A DNA stretch of 64,000 nt from Micropruina sp. (GCA_016711105.1 JADJTO010000005.1:124001-188000), one strand, 5' to 3'; numbered from the stretch's first letter, positions 37,491 to 46,357 are shown. Notes: generated by a model from the letters alone, not told the origin. A program made the numbers and translations.

Positions 37491-38910
37491 GCGAGGTAGG
37501 CCTCCAGTCCCTGCCGGCCGCCCTCGCGGCCATAGCCCGACTCCTTGAAGCCGCCGAACGGCGAGGTCGGGTCGAATTGATTGAAGGTGTTCGCCCAGAC
37601 CACGCCGGCCCGGAGCTGATTCGCCATCCACAGGATCCGCGAACCCTTCTCCGTCCAGACGCCGGCGGAGAGCCCGAAGGGGGTGTTGTTCGCCTTCTCG
37701 ACCGCCTCGGACGGGGTGCGGAACGTCAGCACGGAGAGCACCGGCCCGAAGATCTCCTCCCGGGCGATCCGATGCGCCTGGGTCACGCCGGTGAAGATCG
37801 TGGGCGCGAACCAGAACCCGGTCGCGGGCAGCTCACAGGCCGGCGACCAGCGTCCGGCACCCTCGTCCTCGCCGATCTGGGAGAGGGAGCGAATCTTGGC
37901 CAGTTGTTCGGCGGAGTTGATCGCCCCGATGTCGGTGTTCTTGTCCAACGGGTCGCCCACCCGCAGGGTGGACATCCGGCGCTTCAGCTTCGCCAGCACC
38001 TCCTCGGCGACCGACTCCTGCACCAACAGCCGTGACCCGGCGCAGCAGACGTGGCCCTGGTTGAAGAAGATGCCGTTCGATCCCTCGACGCCTGATCAAC
38101 GGGGGCGTCATCGAAGACGATGTTGGCCGCCTTGCCGCCCAACTCCAAGGTCACCTTCTTCGAGCTACCCGCCACCGCCTTGGCGATCGCCCGTCCGACC
38201 TCGGTGGAGCCGGTGAAGGCCACCTTGTCGACGCCCGGGTGGGAGACCAGCGCTCGTCCGGTGTCGCCGGCCCCGGTGATGATGTTGACCACCCCGGCCG
38301 GCAGGTCGGCCTGCTGGCAGATCTCGGCGAAAAGCAGCGCGGTCAGGGAGGTGGTCTCGGCGGGCTTCAACACCACGGTGTTGCCGCAGGCCAGCGCCGG
38401 AGCGATCTTCCAGGCCAGCATCATCAGTGGGAAGTTCCACGGAATCACCTGCCCGGCCACGCCCAGCGGCCGGGGCGCGGAACCGAAACCGGCGTACTCC
38501 AACTTGTCCGCCCAGCCGGCGTAATAGAAGAAATGCGCGGCCACCAGCGGAAGGTCGACGTCGCGGGATTCTTTGATCGGCTTGCCGTTGTCGATGCTTT
38601 CCACAATCGCCAGTTCCCGCGAACGCTCCTGAATAATGCGGGCGATCCGGTACAGGTATTTGGCGCGCTCGCGTCCGGGCATCCGCGACCAGACCCGGTC
38701 GTAGGCCTTGCGGGCGGCGGCGACGGCCAGGTCAACGTCGTCGGCCGAGGCCTCCGCGATCTCGGAGAGCACTTCTTCGGTGGCCGGGTTGACCGAGGCG
38801 AACGGACGTCCGCGGCCGGCGACGAAGGCCCCGTCGATGAACAGTCCCTGGGTCGGGGCGATCCGGACGTTGCCGGTGCTCTCCGGGGCGGGTGCATAGC
38901 TAAAGGTCAT
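37487..38910 (-). CDS. Aldehyde dehydrogenase (frameshifted)
   Basis: About 475 aa NAD(P)-dependent enzyme, probably oxidising the acetaldehyde released by DeoC. IDGAFVAGRG, GQVIPWNFPLMMLAWKIAPAL, GNTVVLKPAETTSLTALLF, FTGSTEVGRAI, VTLELGGKAANIV with the general-base Glu, FFNQGHVCCAGSR with the nucleophilic Cys, EEIFGPVLSVLTF and SPFGGFKESGYGREGG are all present. The frame breaks near 38089 (gcgtcgag for gcggtcgag); one restored base gives DQAVEG and full continuity. Middle gene of deoC-ald-ald', with a four-base overlap downstream. Confidence 0.92.
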
Positions 38911-38912
38911 GA

Positions 38913-39893
38913 TCAGTCCAAAGTGACGTAGTCGGGGCCGCTGTAACGGCCGGTCTGCATCGTGCTGCGCTGCATCAGCAGGTCGTTCAGCAGGGTCGAG
39001 GCGCCGAACCGGAACCAGGACGGGCTCAGCCAGTCATCCCCGGCGACCTCGTTCACCATCACCAGGTACTTGATCGCGTCCTTGGAGGTGCGGATGCCCC
39101 CGGCCGGTTTGACCCCCACCTGAATGCCGGTCGCTTCGCGGAAGTCACGGACGGCCTCGAGCAGAATCATGGTCACCGGCAGCGTGGCTGCGGGCTGAAT
39201 CTTGCCGGTCGAGGTCTTGATGAAGTGGCCACCGGCCATCATCGCCAACCAGGAGGCTCGGCGGACGTTGTCGTAGGTCTGCAACTCGCCGGTCTCGAAG
39301 ATCACCTTCAGATGCGCCGGCCCACAGGCTTCGCGGACGGCGACGATCTCCTCGAACACCTGCAGGTAATGCCCGGCCAGGAACGCGCCCCGGTCGATCA
39401 CCATGTCGATCTCGTCGGCACCCGCGGCCACGGCGAAGGCGACGTCCTGCAGCTTCAGGCTGAGCGGGGGCTCGTCCGGACGGGGAACGCGGTGGCCACC
39501 GAGGCGACGTTGACGGTGGACCACGTCCTTGGCCACAGCAACCATGTCGGGGTAGACGCACACCGCCGCCACCGACGGGCAGGTCTGATCGGACGGGTCG
39601 GGGCGCAGCGCCTTGGCGGCCAGCGCCCGCACCTTGCCGGGAGTGTCAGAGCCCTCGAGGGTGGTCAGGTCGACCATCCGGATCGCCAGATCGATCGCCC
39701 ATTGTTTGCTGGCGGCCTTGATCGAGCGCGTGCCCAGCGCGGCCGCGCGGGCCTCGCAGCCCACCTGATCCACCCCAGGAAGGCCGTGCAGGAAGCGCCG
39801 CAACGATGACTCCGACGACGTGACGTCAGCCAAGATTGTCAGCGGCGCCGCTGGAATTGCCGTTGTCGTCACCGCGTGACGATATACCCGCAC
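38913..39893 (-). CDS. deoC: Deoxyribose-phosphate aldolase
   Basis: 326 aa class I aldolase splitting 2-deoxyribose 5-phosphate into glyceraldehyde 3-phosphate and acetaldehyde. Active-site segments are present: EIDMVIDRGAFLAG, LKVIFETGEL, the Schiff-base Lys in FIKTSTGK and VGVKPAGGIRTS. The stretch HRQRRLGGHRVPRPDEP (about 39460-39530) is abnormal; the next frame there reads VNVASVATAFPSGR, the expected family motif. Three surplus C residues would explain it with no net frame change. Start uncertain: GTG 39893 or GTG 39875. First gene of the deoxyribose catabolic operon. Confidence 0.93.
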   Translation of the reverse strand: MRVYRHAVTTTAIPAAPLTILADVTSSESSLRRFLHGLPGVDQVGCEARAAALGTRSIKAASKQWAIDLAIRMVDLTTLEGSDTPGKVRALAAKALRPDPSDQTCPSVAAVCVYPDMVAVAKDVVHRQRRLGGHRVPRPDEPPLSLKLQDVAFAVAAGADEIDMVIDRGAFLAGHYLQVFEEIVAVREACGPAHLKVIFETGELQTYDNVRRASWLAMMAGGHFIKTSTGKIQPAATLPVTMILLEAVRDFREATGIQVGVKPAGGIRTSKDAIKYLVMVNEVAGDDWLSPSWFRFGASTLLNDLLMQRSTMQTGRYSGPDYVTLD

Positions 39894-40003
39894 CGAGGCC
39901 GCGGGCGAGCCTCCACTGGCCTGTTCTGTCGCGCCGTCCGGGAAAGCCCTTAGGGTCGACTAATGACCGGATGTTGGAGTCGGCATTGCCCACAGCTCTA
40001 AGT

Positions 40004-40035
40004 TACGGTACCGTAGGTAACGCTACCGGTACCGT
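40004..40035 (+). promoter_or_regulatory. Tandem palindromic operator upstream of the nitronate monooxygenase-like gene
   Basis: tacggtaccgta (40004-40015, perfect 12-bp palindrome) and ccggtaccg (40026-40034) flank ggta-acgc-tacc. These repeated cggtaccg cores within 32 bp suit a TetR-type dimer pair. It ends 14 bases before the gene start, so it should control that gene. Regulator not in the window. Confidence 0.65.
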
Positions 40036-40049
40036 ATTGGAGGCTCCAC

Positions 40050-41522
40050 ATGCCGCAGCAAGCACACCCAGTCGTCATTCAGGGCGGCATGGGCATCGCC
40101 GTCAGTTCCTGGGGGCTCGCCCGGGAAGTGTCGCGGGCCGGCCAGCTGGGAGTCGTCTCCGGCACCGCTCTGGACGGGGTCGTGGCCCGGGTTCTGCAAG
40201 ACGGTGATCGCGGCGGCCACGTGCGCCGCGCGCTGGCCCACTTCCCCTCACCCGCCCTGGCGAAGCGCGTCTTCGACACCTACTACCTGGAGGGTGGCCG
40301 CCCGAGGGTGCCCCTACCGTCCGCACCCCACGCTGACGATCAGCCCGTCCCGCGCGGCGATCAGGCTTTCCGTGATCGGCAACTTCGTCGGTGGTTGGCC
40401 AAAGAGGGCCATACCGGCGTCGTCGGGATCAACTTCCTGGAGAAGGTGCAGACCGCGACCCTCTCGGCCGCCCTGGGCGCCATGCTCGCCGACGTCGACT
40501 ACGTGCTGATGGGCGCTGGCATCCCCAAGGAGATCCCGCGGATGCTGACCGAGTTCGCAGCCGGACGCCCGGGCAAGCTCACCATCGACGTCGACAACTC
40601 CACCAAGGCCTATCACGCGGTGCTCGACCCGGCCGAGGTGCTGGGCGACGACCTTCCCCCGATGAACCGTCCGCAGTTCCTGGCGATCATCTCGCTGCAC
40701 GTGCTGGGCGCCTACCTCAATCGCGACGCCGAGATTCGTCCGGACGGGTTCGTGGTCGAGGGCCCGCTGGCCGGCGGTCACAGCGCTCCGCCGCGAGGCA
40801 AGATGATCCTCGACGAGGAAGGCCAGCCGATCTATTCGGTGAAGGACGAGGCCGACCTGGCCAAGATGGTCGACATCGGCCTGCCCTTCTGGATGGCCGG
40901 CGCCTACAGCACCCCGGAGAAGGTGGCTGCCGCAGTCGCCGCCGGAGCCAAGGGCGTGCAGTGCGGCACCTTGTTCGCGATGGCCTCCACCTCCGGGTTG
41001 CGGCCCGACCTGCGTGAGCGCCTGCTCAAGGGCCTGCGCGACGACACCCTGAAGATCAAGAACGACGCTCTGGCCAGCCCGACCGGCTTCCCGTTCAAGG
41101 TCGCCGAACTTGACGACACCCTCTCCCGGCAGGATAAGTACCTGGCCCGCGAGCGGATCTGTGACCTGGGCTACCTGCGCACGCCGGCCGAACGGCCCGA
41201 TGGCAAGGTGGTGTACAAATGCGCCTCGGAGCCGATTCACATGTATGTGAAGAAGGGCGGCGAGGAGCAGAACACCAACGGACGCAAGTGCCTCTGCAAC
41301 GCCCTGATGGCCAACATCGGCCTGTCGCAGGTGCGTCGTGACGGTTACGTCGAGGAGCCCGCGGTCACCCTGGGCCAAGACCTCGAAGGTGTGCGGCTGA
41401 TGCTCGCCGCTCACGCCGAAGGCTGGACGGGGCTGCAGGCCGTGGAGTGGTTGATGAGCGAAGTCGAGCCCGGCTACACCGCGTCCGACAAGCTCGACGT
41501 GAAGGTTCCCGCCCTGGTCTGA
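40050..41522 (+). CDS. Nitronate monooxygenase/FabK-like FMN oxidoreductase
   Basis: 490 aa TIM-barrel flavoenzyme. VIQGGMGIAVSSWGLA is the N-terminal phosphate/FMN loop; GVVGINFLEKVQ, VLMGAGIPKEIP, EGPLAGGHSAP with the catalytic His region and GAKGVQCGTLFAMA follow. Members oxidise nitronates or reduce enoyl groups; the exact substrate is unknown. Start ATG 40050 has ggagg 7 bases upstream. Residues about 84-114 (PRVPLPSAPHADDQPV) are out of frame: the next frame reads PYRPHPTLTISPSRAAIRLS, as in relatives. A shift near 40302 and a compensating one near 40390 are likely errors. A C-terminal Cys-rich segment (NGRKCLCN) is also present. Confidence 0.87.
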   Translation: MPQQAHPVVIQGGMGIAVSSWGLAREVSRAGQLGVVSGTALDGVVARVLQDGDRGGHVRRALAHFPSPALAKRVFDTYYLEGGRPRVPLPSAPHADDQPVPRGDQAFRDRQLRRWLAKEGHTGVVGINFLEKVQTATLSAALGAMLADVDYVLMGAGIPKEIPRMLTEFAAGRPGKLTIDVDNSTKAYHAVLDPAEVLGDDLPPMNRPQFLAIISLHVLGAYLNRDAEIRPDGFVVEGPLAGGHSAPPRGKMILDEEGQPIYSVKDEADLAKMVDIGLPFWMAGAYSTPEKVAAAVAAGAKGVQCGTLFAMASTSGLRPDLRERLLKGLRDDTLKIKNDALASPTGFPFKVAELDDTLSRQDKYLARERICDLGYLRTPAERPDGKVVYKCASEPIHMYVKKGGEEQNTNGRKCLCNALMANIGLSQVRRDGYVEEPAVTLGQDLEGVRLMLAAHAEGWTGLQAVEWLMSEVEPGYTASDKLDVKVPALV

Positions 41523-41554
41523 GCCCTGTGCCCCGTGCGGAACATAATGGGGCC

Positions 41555-42586
41555 ATGGCTGGTAACACGGTGGCGTTGGTCCTCGGCTCCGGCGGAGCGC
41601 GAGGTTACGCCCACATCGGTGTGATCGAGGTGCTCGCTGAACGCGGGTTCAAGATCGGCGTGATCGCCGGCAGCTCGATGGGCGCCCTGATCGGCGGTCT
41701 GGAAGCCGCCGGACGGCTTCACGTCTACGCCGACTGGGTGCGCGGGCTGAGCAAGAGGGAGGTGTTCAAGCTCCTCGAGCCGTGGTTCAGCGGGCCCGGC
41801 GTGATCCGGGCCGAGCGGATTCTGGAGCGGGTCAGCGAGATCCTGGAGGGCGTCCGAATCGAAGACCTCCCGATCCCGTTCACCGCGGTCGCCACCGACC
41901 TGCTCGCCGGACGCGAAGTCTGGTTCCAAAGCGGTCCGCTGAACGTGGCGATCAGGGCCTCGATCGCCATCCCGACCGTGATCACGCCGATCCTGGTGAA
42001 CGGACGCCTGCTCGTCGATGGCGGGCTGCTCAACCCGGTGCCGATCGAGCCGACTACGGCCACCCGCACCGATCTCACCATCGCGGTCTCGCTGTCGGGG
42101 CAGCGCCGCGACAGCCGGGCCAAGACTCCCCTGAGCGAATCAGCGGACGCCCGGCCCAGCGGCGAATGGCTGGACCGGATGCGACGTGGGCTGTTCGACA
42201 ACGAGATGATGCGGCCGCTGCTGGAGCGCTTCGCCACCGAGAAACACGACCCGACCGTGCCGGCCTTCGAGCACGCGACCGGGCTGAGCATTGTCGACAT
42301 TTCTGCGATGTCGCTGGACACCATGGCGGCCATGATCGAACGCTTCCGCTCCGCGGCGCACCCACCCGACATCCAGATCAGCATCCCCGCCGACAGTTGC
42401 CACACCCTGGACTTCCATCGGGCCGAAGAGATCATCGCCATCGGACGCCGCTGCGCCGAGCAGGCGTTGGACGACTTCGGGCAACTGGAGTGGGAGCACG
42501 ACCCGTCCGTGATTGAGGGGACGAGCACCCCGGTGCTGGAGGACGGGTCCGGCGCTCCAATGCGGGCGGATCAGCCGGTGGCCTGA
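41555..42586 (+). CDS. Patatin-like phospholipase (RssA type)
   Basis: 343 aa acyl hydrolase with a Ser-Asp dyad. Oxyanion loop GSGGARGYAH (near residue 11), nucleophile in GSSMGA (near 40) and catalytic Asp in DGGLLNPVP are all present. Probably releases fatty acids from membrane lipids. Start ATG 41555; a longer open frame upstream lies inside the preceding gene. It follows the nitronate monooxygenase-like gene by 32 bp and may be co-transcribed. It overlaps the convergent esterase gene by 16 bp. Confidence 0.92.
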   Translation: MAGNTVALVLGSGGARGYAHIGVIEVLAERGFKIGVIAGSSMGALIGGLEAAGRLHVYADWVRGLSKREVFKLLEPWFSGPGVIRAERILERVSEILEGVRIEDLPIPFTAVATDLLAGREVWFQSGPLNVAIRASIAIPTVITPILVNGRLLVDGGLLNPVPIEPTTATRTDLTIAVSLSGQRRDSRAKTPLSESADARPSGEWLDRMRRGLFDNEMMRPLLERFATEKHDPTVPAFEHATGLSIVDISAMSLDTMAAMIERFRSAAHPPDIQISIPADSCHTLDFHRAEEIIAIGRRCAEQALDDFGQLEWEHDPSVIEGTSTPVLEDGSGAPMRADQPVA

Positions 42587-43329
42587 TTCGGGGCGAGGCG
42601 TTCGATGAACCGGACGGATTCGGCGAAGATCAGGGGCGCATCGTTGTCCAACGTGGCCACGTGGTAGGAGTTCGCCAGCACCTGATGGGTGAAGTCGTCG
42701 CTGGCGTGATGCTCGACCAGGTACTGCCAGCTGACCGGCGGGACGACGTGATCCTCGGCTGAGGTGAGCAGCAACACCGGCTGAGTCAGGTTGCCCAAGT
42801 CATCGCGGACGAGCTTCCACAGCTGAGTCTGGGAGTACATCGCCTGTAGCGGGTTGCGGTCGTAGCCCAACTCGATCTGGCCCGGCTTCTTGATGTCGCC
42901 GACGATGCCGGGCAACGTCGGCAACACCCAACGCAGCGCCGGCAGCAGCGGCAGGGCCGGATTGTTGTGCTTGTAGATCGGGTTCACCACCACCAAGCCG
43001 GCCAGTTCGGGATGGTCCAGGGCGATCTTGGTGGCGAGCAGCCCGCCCATCGACAGGCCGACGGCGAACACCGTCCGGCAGCGCGAGGCCAGGTCGGCGT
43101 AGGCGCGATCGACTTCGCCGTACCAGTCCTGCCAGGTGGTCCGCTGCAGTTCGTGCCAGTCGGTGCCCATGCCGGGAAGCCGGGGCAGCGAGACGGTGTA
43201 GCCCTGCGCCGCCAGATACTCGGCCCACGGGCGCACCCCCTGTGGGCTGCCGCAGTAGCCGTGGCAGACCAGCACGCCGATCTCGCCGCCGTCATGGAAG
43301 TAGGCCTCAGCCCCGGGCATCACCGTCAT
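42571..43329 (-). CDS. Alpha/beta hydrolase, carboxylesterase/monoacylglycerol lipase type
   Basis: 252 aa, close in shape to Est30-like esterases. VLVCHGYCGSPQGVRPWAEYL gives the oxyanion loop, GLSMGG the nucleophilic Ser, LLTSAEDHVVPP the acid and SYHVATLDNDAP the His. Cytoplasmic. Probably hydrolyses short or medium acyl esters; it may act with the adjacent patatin on lipid breakdown products, but that is inference. ATG 43329; Met at 43320 is an alternative. The 16-bp convergent overlap suggests mutual transcript interference. Confidence 0.9.
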   Translation of the reverse strand: MTVMPGAEAYFHDGGEIGVLVCHGYCGSPQGVRPWAEYLAAQGYTVSLPRLPGMGTDWHELQRTTWQDWYGEVDRAYADLASRCRTVFAVGLSMGGLLATKIALDHPELAGLVVVNPIYKHNNPALPLLPALRWVLPTLPGIVGDIKKPGQIELGYDRNPLQAMYSQTQLWKLVRDDLGNLTQPVLLLTSAEDHVVPPVSWQYLVEHHASDDFTHQVLANSYHVATLDNDAPLIFAESVRFIERLAPNQATG

Positions 43330-43358
43330 GCCCCCATCATCGGGCCTGGCTCGGATAA

Positions 43359-43400
43359 CGAGTGAGATTCACCACCGAACTCGGTGGTGAATCTCACTCG
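43359..43400 (-). terminator. Palindromic terminator, family B
   Basis: Perfect 20-bp inverted repeat cgagtgagattcaccaccga around a 2-base centre. It lies about 65 bases after the osmC stop. Counterpart of 15927-15966. Confidence 0.7.
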
Positions 43401-43466
43401 TGGAGGGTCCCACTGGCCCGGGGGGCCCCCCGCAACCAACGCTACCCGCACTCCGCGCGGGAGGCC

Positions 43467-43895
43467 TCAGCCGGCGAAGGTGGCGTCCAGGGTGATCGTG
43501 ACGCCGGTCAGGGCCTTGGAGACCGGGCAGTTGAGCTTGGCATCGGCGGCGAACTTGGCGAAGCCGTCCGCATCCAGGCCGGGGACGTTGCCGACCACGG
43601 TGAGGTGCGAGCCGGTGATCCCGACGCCGGGCTGGAAGGAGACCTCGGCCTTGGTGTCCAGCGACGCGGCGGGGGTGCCGTTGCCGGCCAGCGCATGGGA
43701 CAGCGCCATCGAGTAGCAGGTGGCGTGGGCGGCGGCGATCAGTTCCTCGGGGTTCGTGGTGCCGGAGCCGGCCTCGACCCGGGCGGCCCACTTCACGTTG
43801 AACGTGGCCAGGCCTGAGGTGGTGAGTTCGACGGTGCCGGCGCCCTCGATCAGGCTGCCTTCCCAGTGGGCGTGGGCGGTGTTGACGGTGGCCAT
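43467..43895 (-). CDS. osmC: OsmC-family peroxiredoxin
   Basis: 142 aa thiol peroxidase of the Ohr/OsmC family; it reduces organic hydroperoxides. The two redox cysteines are in AAHATCYSMAL and DAKLNCPVSKAL, and TTNPEELIAAAH supplies the family Glu/Arg-loop context. Divergent from tspO. The 181-bp gap between them contains the 11-bp iterated motif, so oxidative or light control of both genes is possible. Confidence 0.93.
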   Translation of the reverse strand: MATVNTAHAHWEGSLIEGAGTVELTTSGLATFNVKWAARVEAGSGTTNPEELIAAAHATCYSMALSHALAGNGTPAASLDTKAEVSFQPGVGITGSHLTVVGNVPGLDADGFAKFAADAKLNCPVSKALTGVTITLDATFAG

Positions 43896-43987
43896 GCTTC
43901 TCCTTCAAGTCAATCGAGGCGGGAATGGCGCCTCGTTGTTGGTTGCAACACTGTCAGCGTTGCGTGTCTTCCGGAGCGCACGCAAGA

Positions 43988-44020
43988 CGTACAAACCTTG
44001 GACAAAGCTTGTGCAAAGGG
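43988..44020 (+). promoter_or_regulatory. Three 11-bp iterated repeats upstream of tspO (CarH/LitR-like operator)
   Basis: cgtacaaacct, tggacaaagct and tgtgcaaaggg lie head to tail. The core matches the repeats at 58588-58620 and, on the other strand, 56758-56779. The pattern resembles the 11-bp direct-repeat operators of MerR-family B12 photoreceptors (inference). Ends 56 bases before the tspO start. Confidence 0.6.
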
Positions 44021-44076
44021 CGTAGTCTTTCTGCGCCGGTCGCCTCAAGGCCCGGTGAAACGCTGAAAGGACCCAC

Positions 44077-44844
44077 ATGCTCACCTCGGACCGTCTCCGA
44101 CAGGTCGTCGTCACGCTGAGTGAAATCTTCTGCGTCGTCGGCACGTTGTACGGGATCGGCGTCATCGGCACCCGGGTTGAGGAAGTCTCCGGGGGGGCCC
44201 TGGCCGCGGACGCAACGCTGCTGGCGCCGGCCGTCCGGGCCTTCTCGATCTGGTCGGTGATCTACCTCGGCCTGTTCGCCTACACCATCTGGCAGTGGCT
44301 GCCCTCCTCGACCACCGACCCGCGGGCCCGCCGCACCGGCTGGCTGGCCGCGGCGTCCATGGTGCTGAACGCGGTCTGGCTGCTGGTCACGCAGGTCGGC
44401 TGGATCTGGGTCAGCGTGCTCGTGATCGTGGCGCTGCTCGCCGTGTTGGCCCGGATCATGTATCTGCTGAATCAGAGCCAGGCGTCCGGGCCGCTGGAAT
44501 CCATCGCCCTGGACAGCACGTTCGGCCTTTACCTGGGCTGGGTCGCCGTCGCCACCTGCGCCAACGTGACCGCTGCCTTCGTCAGCTCAGGCGTGAACCT
44601 GGGTGCGGCGAACGAGTGGCTGGCCGCGGTCGTCCTGCTCGTGGCCGGCGGAGTCGGCGTGTTCCTGGCCGCGACCCTCGGCGCTCGGATGACCATCGCC
44701 GCGGCCATGGCGTGGGGGATCGGCTGGATCGCGGTCGGACGACTCGCCGTAGGCCCGATCTCGGTGATCACCGGCGTCACCGCGATCATCGCCGCCCTGG
44801 CCATCGTGGCCTCGGTGTTCTACGTCCGTCGAGTCACCGCCTGA
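44077..44844 (+). CDS. TspO/MBR-family-like membrane protein (tryptophan-rich sensory protein)
   Basis: 255 aa with seven or more hydrophobic segments, longer than the 160-aa classic TspO. FSIWSVIYLGLFAYTIWQWLPS is the TspO-like signature (WxxIY and Trp-rich loop); VLNAVWLLVTQVGWIWVSVL and FGLYLGWVAVATCANVTAAF continue the pattern. TspO proteins bind porphyrins and influence pigment or stress regulation in some bacteria (family knowledge). The shared operator with the carotenoid operon fits such a role. A 16-bp perfect hairpin terminator follows. Confidence 0.75.
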   Translation: MLTSDRLRQVVVTLSEIFCVVGTLYGIGVIGTRVEEVSGGALAADATLLAPAVRAFSIWSVIYLGLFAYTIWQWLPSSTTDPRARRTGWLAAASMVLNAVWLLVTQVGWIWVSVLVIVALLAVLARIMYLLNQSQASGPLESIALDSTFGLYLGWVAVATCANVTAAFVSSGVNLGAANEWLAAVVLLVAGGVGVFLAATLGARMTIAAAMAWGIGWIAVGRLAVGPISVITGVTAIIAALAIVASVFYVRRVTA

Positions 44845-44873
44845 AGCAGGCGCTCCGCCGACCACGCCATACG

Positions 44874-44912
44874 GAACGCTCTCCGGGACCCCCACCGTCC
44901 CGGAGAGCGTTC
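44874..44912. terminator. Strong hairpin terminator between tspO and the aminotransferase
   Basis: Perfect 16-bp inverted repeat gaacgctctccgggac with a 7-base loop between convergent genes. Likely bidirectional. Confidence 0.85.
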
Positions 44913-44959
44913 ACGTTGGGTCCGCGCCCAGCCCCCTGGGGCGCGGATCCTCGAAACGT

Positions 44960-46357
44960 CTAGAGGTGGTTGGGCGCGTCGGCCAACACCGAGCGGAGTC
45001 GGGAGTAGATCTCGTCGAACTCGGCCGGACCACAGGTGAGCGGCGGCGCGAGTTGCACCACGGGGTCGCCGCGATCGTCGGCTCGGCAGTAGAGCCCGGC
45101 CTCGAACAAGGCCTTGGAGAGGTAGCCGCGCAGCAGTCGTTCGGCTTCGGCGTCGTTGAACGTCTCCCGGGTGGTCTTGTCCTTGACCAGTTCGATGCCG
45201 TAGAAGTAGCCCTCGCCGCGGACGTCCCCGACCAGCGGCAGATCCAGCAGCCCCTCCAGCTTGGAGCGGAAGATCGGCGCATTGTCCTTGACCCGCTGGT
45301 ACAGGCCTTCGCGCTCGAAGATGTCCAGGTTGGCCATCGCCACCGCCGCCGAGACCGGGTGGCCGCCGAAGGTGTACCCGTGCGGGTAGGACGTCATGCC
45401 GGTGCGGAACGGTTCAAAGAGCCGGTCCGAGGCGATCATGGCGCCGATCGGGGAGTAGCCCGAGGTCATGCCCTTGGCGCAGGTGATGATGTCGGGCACG
45501 TAGCCGAAATCGTCACAGGCGAACATCGAGCCGATCCGGCCGAAGGCGCAGATCACCTCGTCCGAAACGAGCAGGACGTCGTACTCGTCGCAGATCTCGC
45601 GCACCCGCTGGAAGTACCCCGGCGGCGGCGGGAAGCAGCCACCCGAGTTCTGCACCGGCTCCAAGAAGACAGCCGCCACCGAATCGGCGCCCTCGAACTC
45701 GATCGCCTCAGCGATCCGATCCGCGGCCCAGCGTCCGAACGCTTCGGGGTTGTCCCGCAGGTGTTCGGGGGCACGGTACTGATTGGTGTTCGGGACCTTG
45801 TGTGCGCCCGGAACCAGCGGTTCGAACGGGATTCGGGCGCCGGGAATGCCGGTGATCGCCAACGCTCCCTGAGGCGTGCCGTGGTAGGCGATGGAACGCG
45901 AAATCACCTTGTGCTTACCCGGACGTCCGGTGAGCTTGAAGTACTGCTTGGCCAACTTCCAGGCCGATTCGACCGCTTCGCCGCCGCCAGTGGTGAAGAA
46001 CACCCGGTTCAGGTCGCCGGGGGCGCCCTCGGCCAGCCGGTCGGCGAGCTCGATCGCCCGCGGGTGCGCGTAGCTCCACAGCGGCATGAAGGCCAGTTCG
46101 CGGGCCTGCTTGGCAGCTGCCTCGGCCAACTCCTCGCGTCCGTGGCCCACCTGAACCACAAACAGCCCCGACAGACCATCGATGTATTCGCGTCCGTGAT
46201 CGTCATAAATCAGGTGCCCTTGACCCCGGGTGATGATCGGGACCGGCTGGTTGAGGCCGTCCGGCTCGAACACCGAATGTCGGGTGAAGTGCATCCAGAG
46301 ATGGTCGCGCGCTGCGTCCGAATACGTGCTGCCTGACGGAAGCAGGTGGCCGGTCAT
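44960..46357 (-). CDS. Class III aminotransferase, putative putrescine/polyamine aminotransferase
   Basis: 465 aa PLP enzyme. GHLIYDDHGREYIDGLSGLFVVQVGHG, VFFTTGGGEAVESAWKLAKQYF, FLEPVQNSGGC, VSDEVICAFGRIGSMFA and the PLP lysine in TCAKGMTSGYSPIGA are clear. Related to putrescine/diamine aminotransferases. Substrate assignment leans on the neighbouring polyamine importer. Start ATG 46357 overlaps the stop of the Lrp gene (ATGA), so regulator and enzyme are co-translated. Confidence 0.9.
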   Translation of the reverse strand: MTGHLLPSGSTYSDAARDHLWMHFTRHSVFEPDGLNQPVPIITRGQGHLIYDDHGREYIDGLSGLFVVQVGHGREELAEAAAKQARELAFMPLWSYAHPRAIELADRLAEGAPGDLNRVFFTTGGGEAVESAWKLAKQYFKLTGRPGKHKVISRSIAYHGTPQGALAITGIPGARIPFEPLVPGAHKVPNTNQYRAPEHLRDNPEAFGRWAADRIAEAIEFEGADSVAAVFLEPVQNSGGCFPPPPGYFQRVREICDEYDVLLVSDEVICAFGRIGSMFACDDFGYVPDIITCAKGMTSGYSPIGAMIASDRLFEPFRTGMTSYPHGYTFGGHPVSAAVAMANLDIFEREGLYQRVKDNAPIFRSKLEGLLDLPLVGDVRGEGYFYGIELVKDKTTRETFNDAEAERLLRGYLSKALFEAGLYCRADDRGDPVVQLAPPLTCGPAEFDEIYSRLRSVLADAPNHL

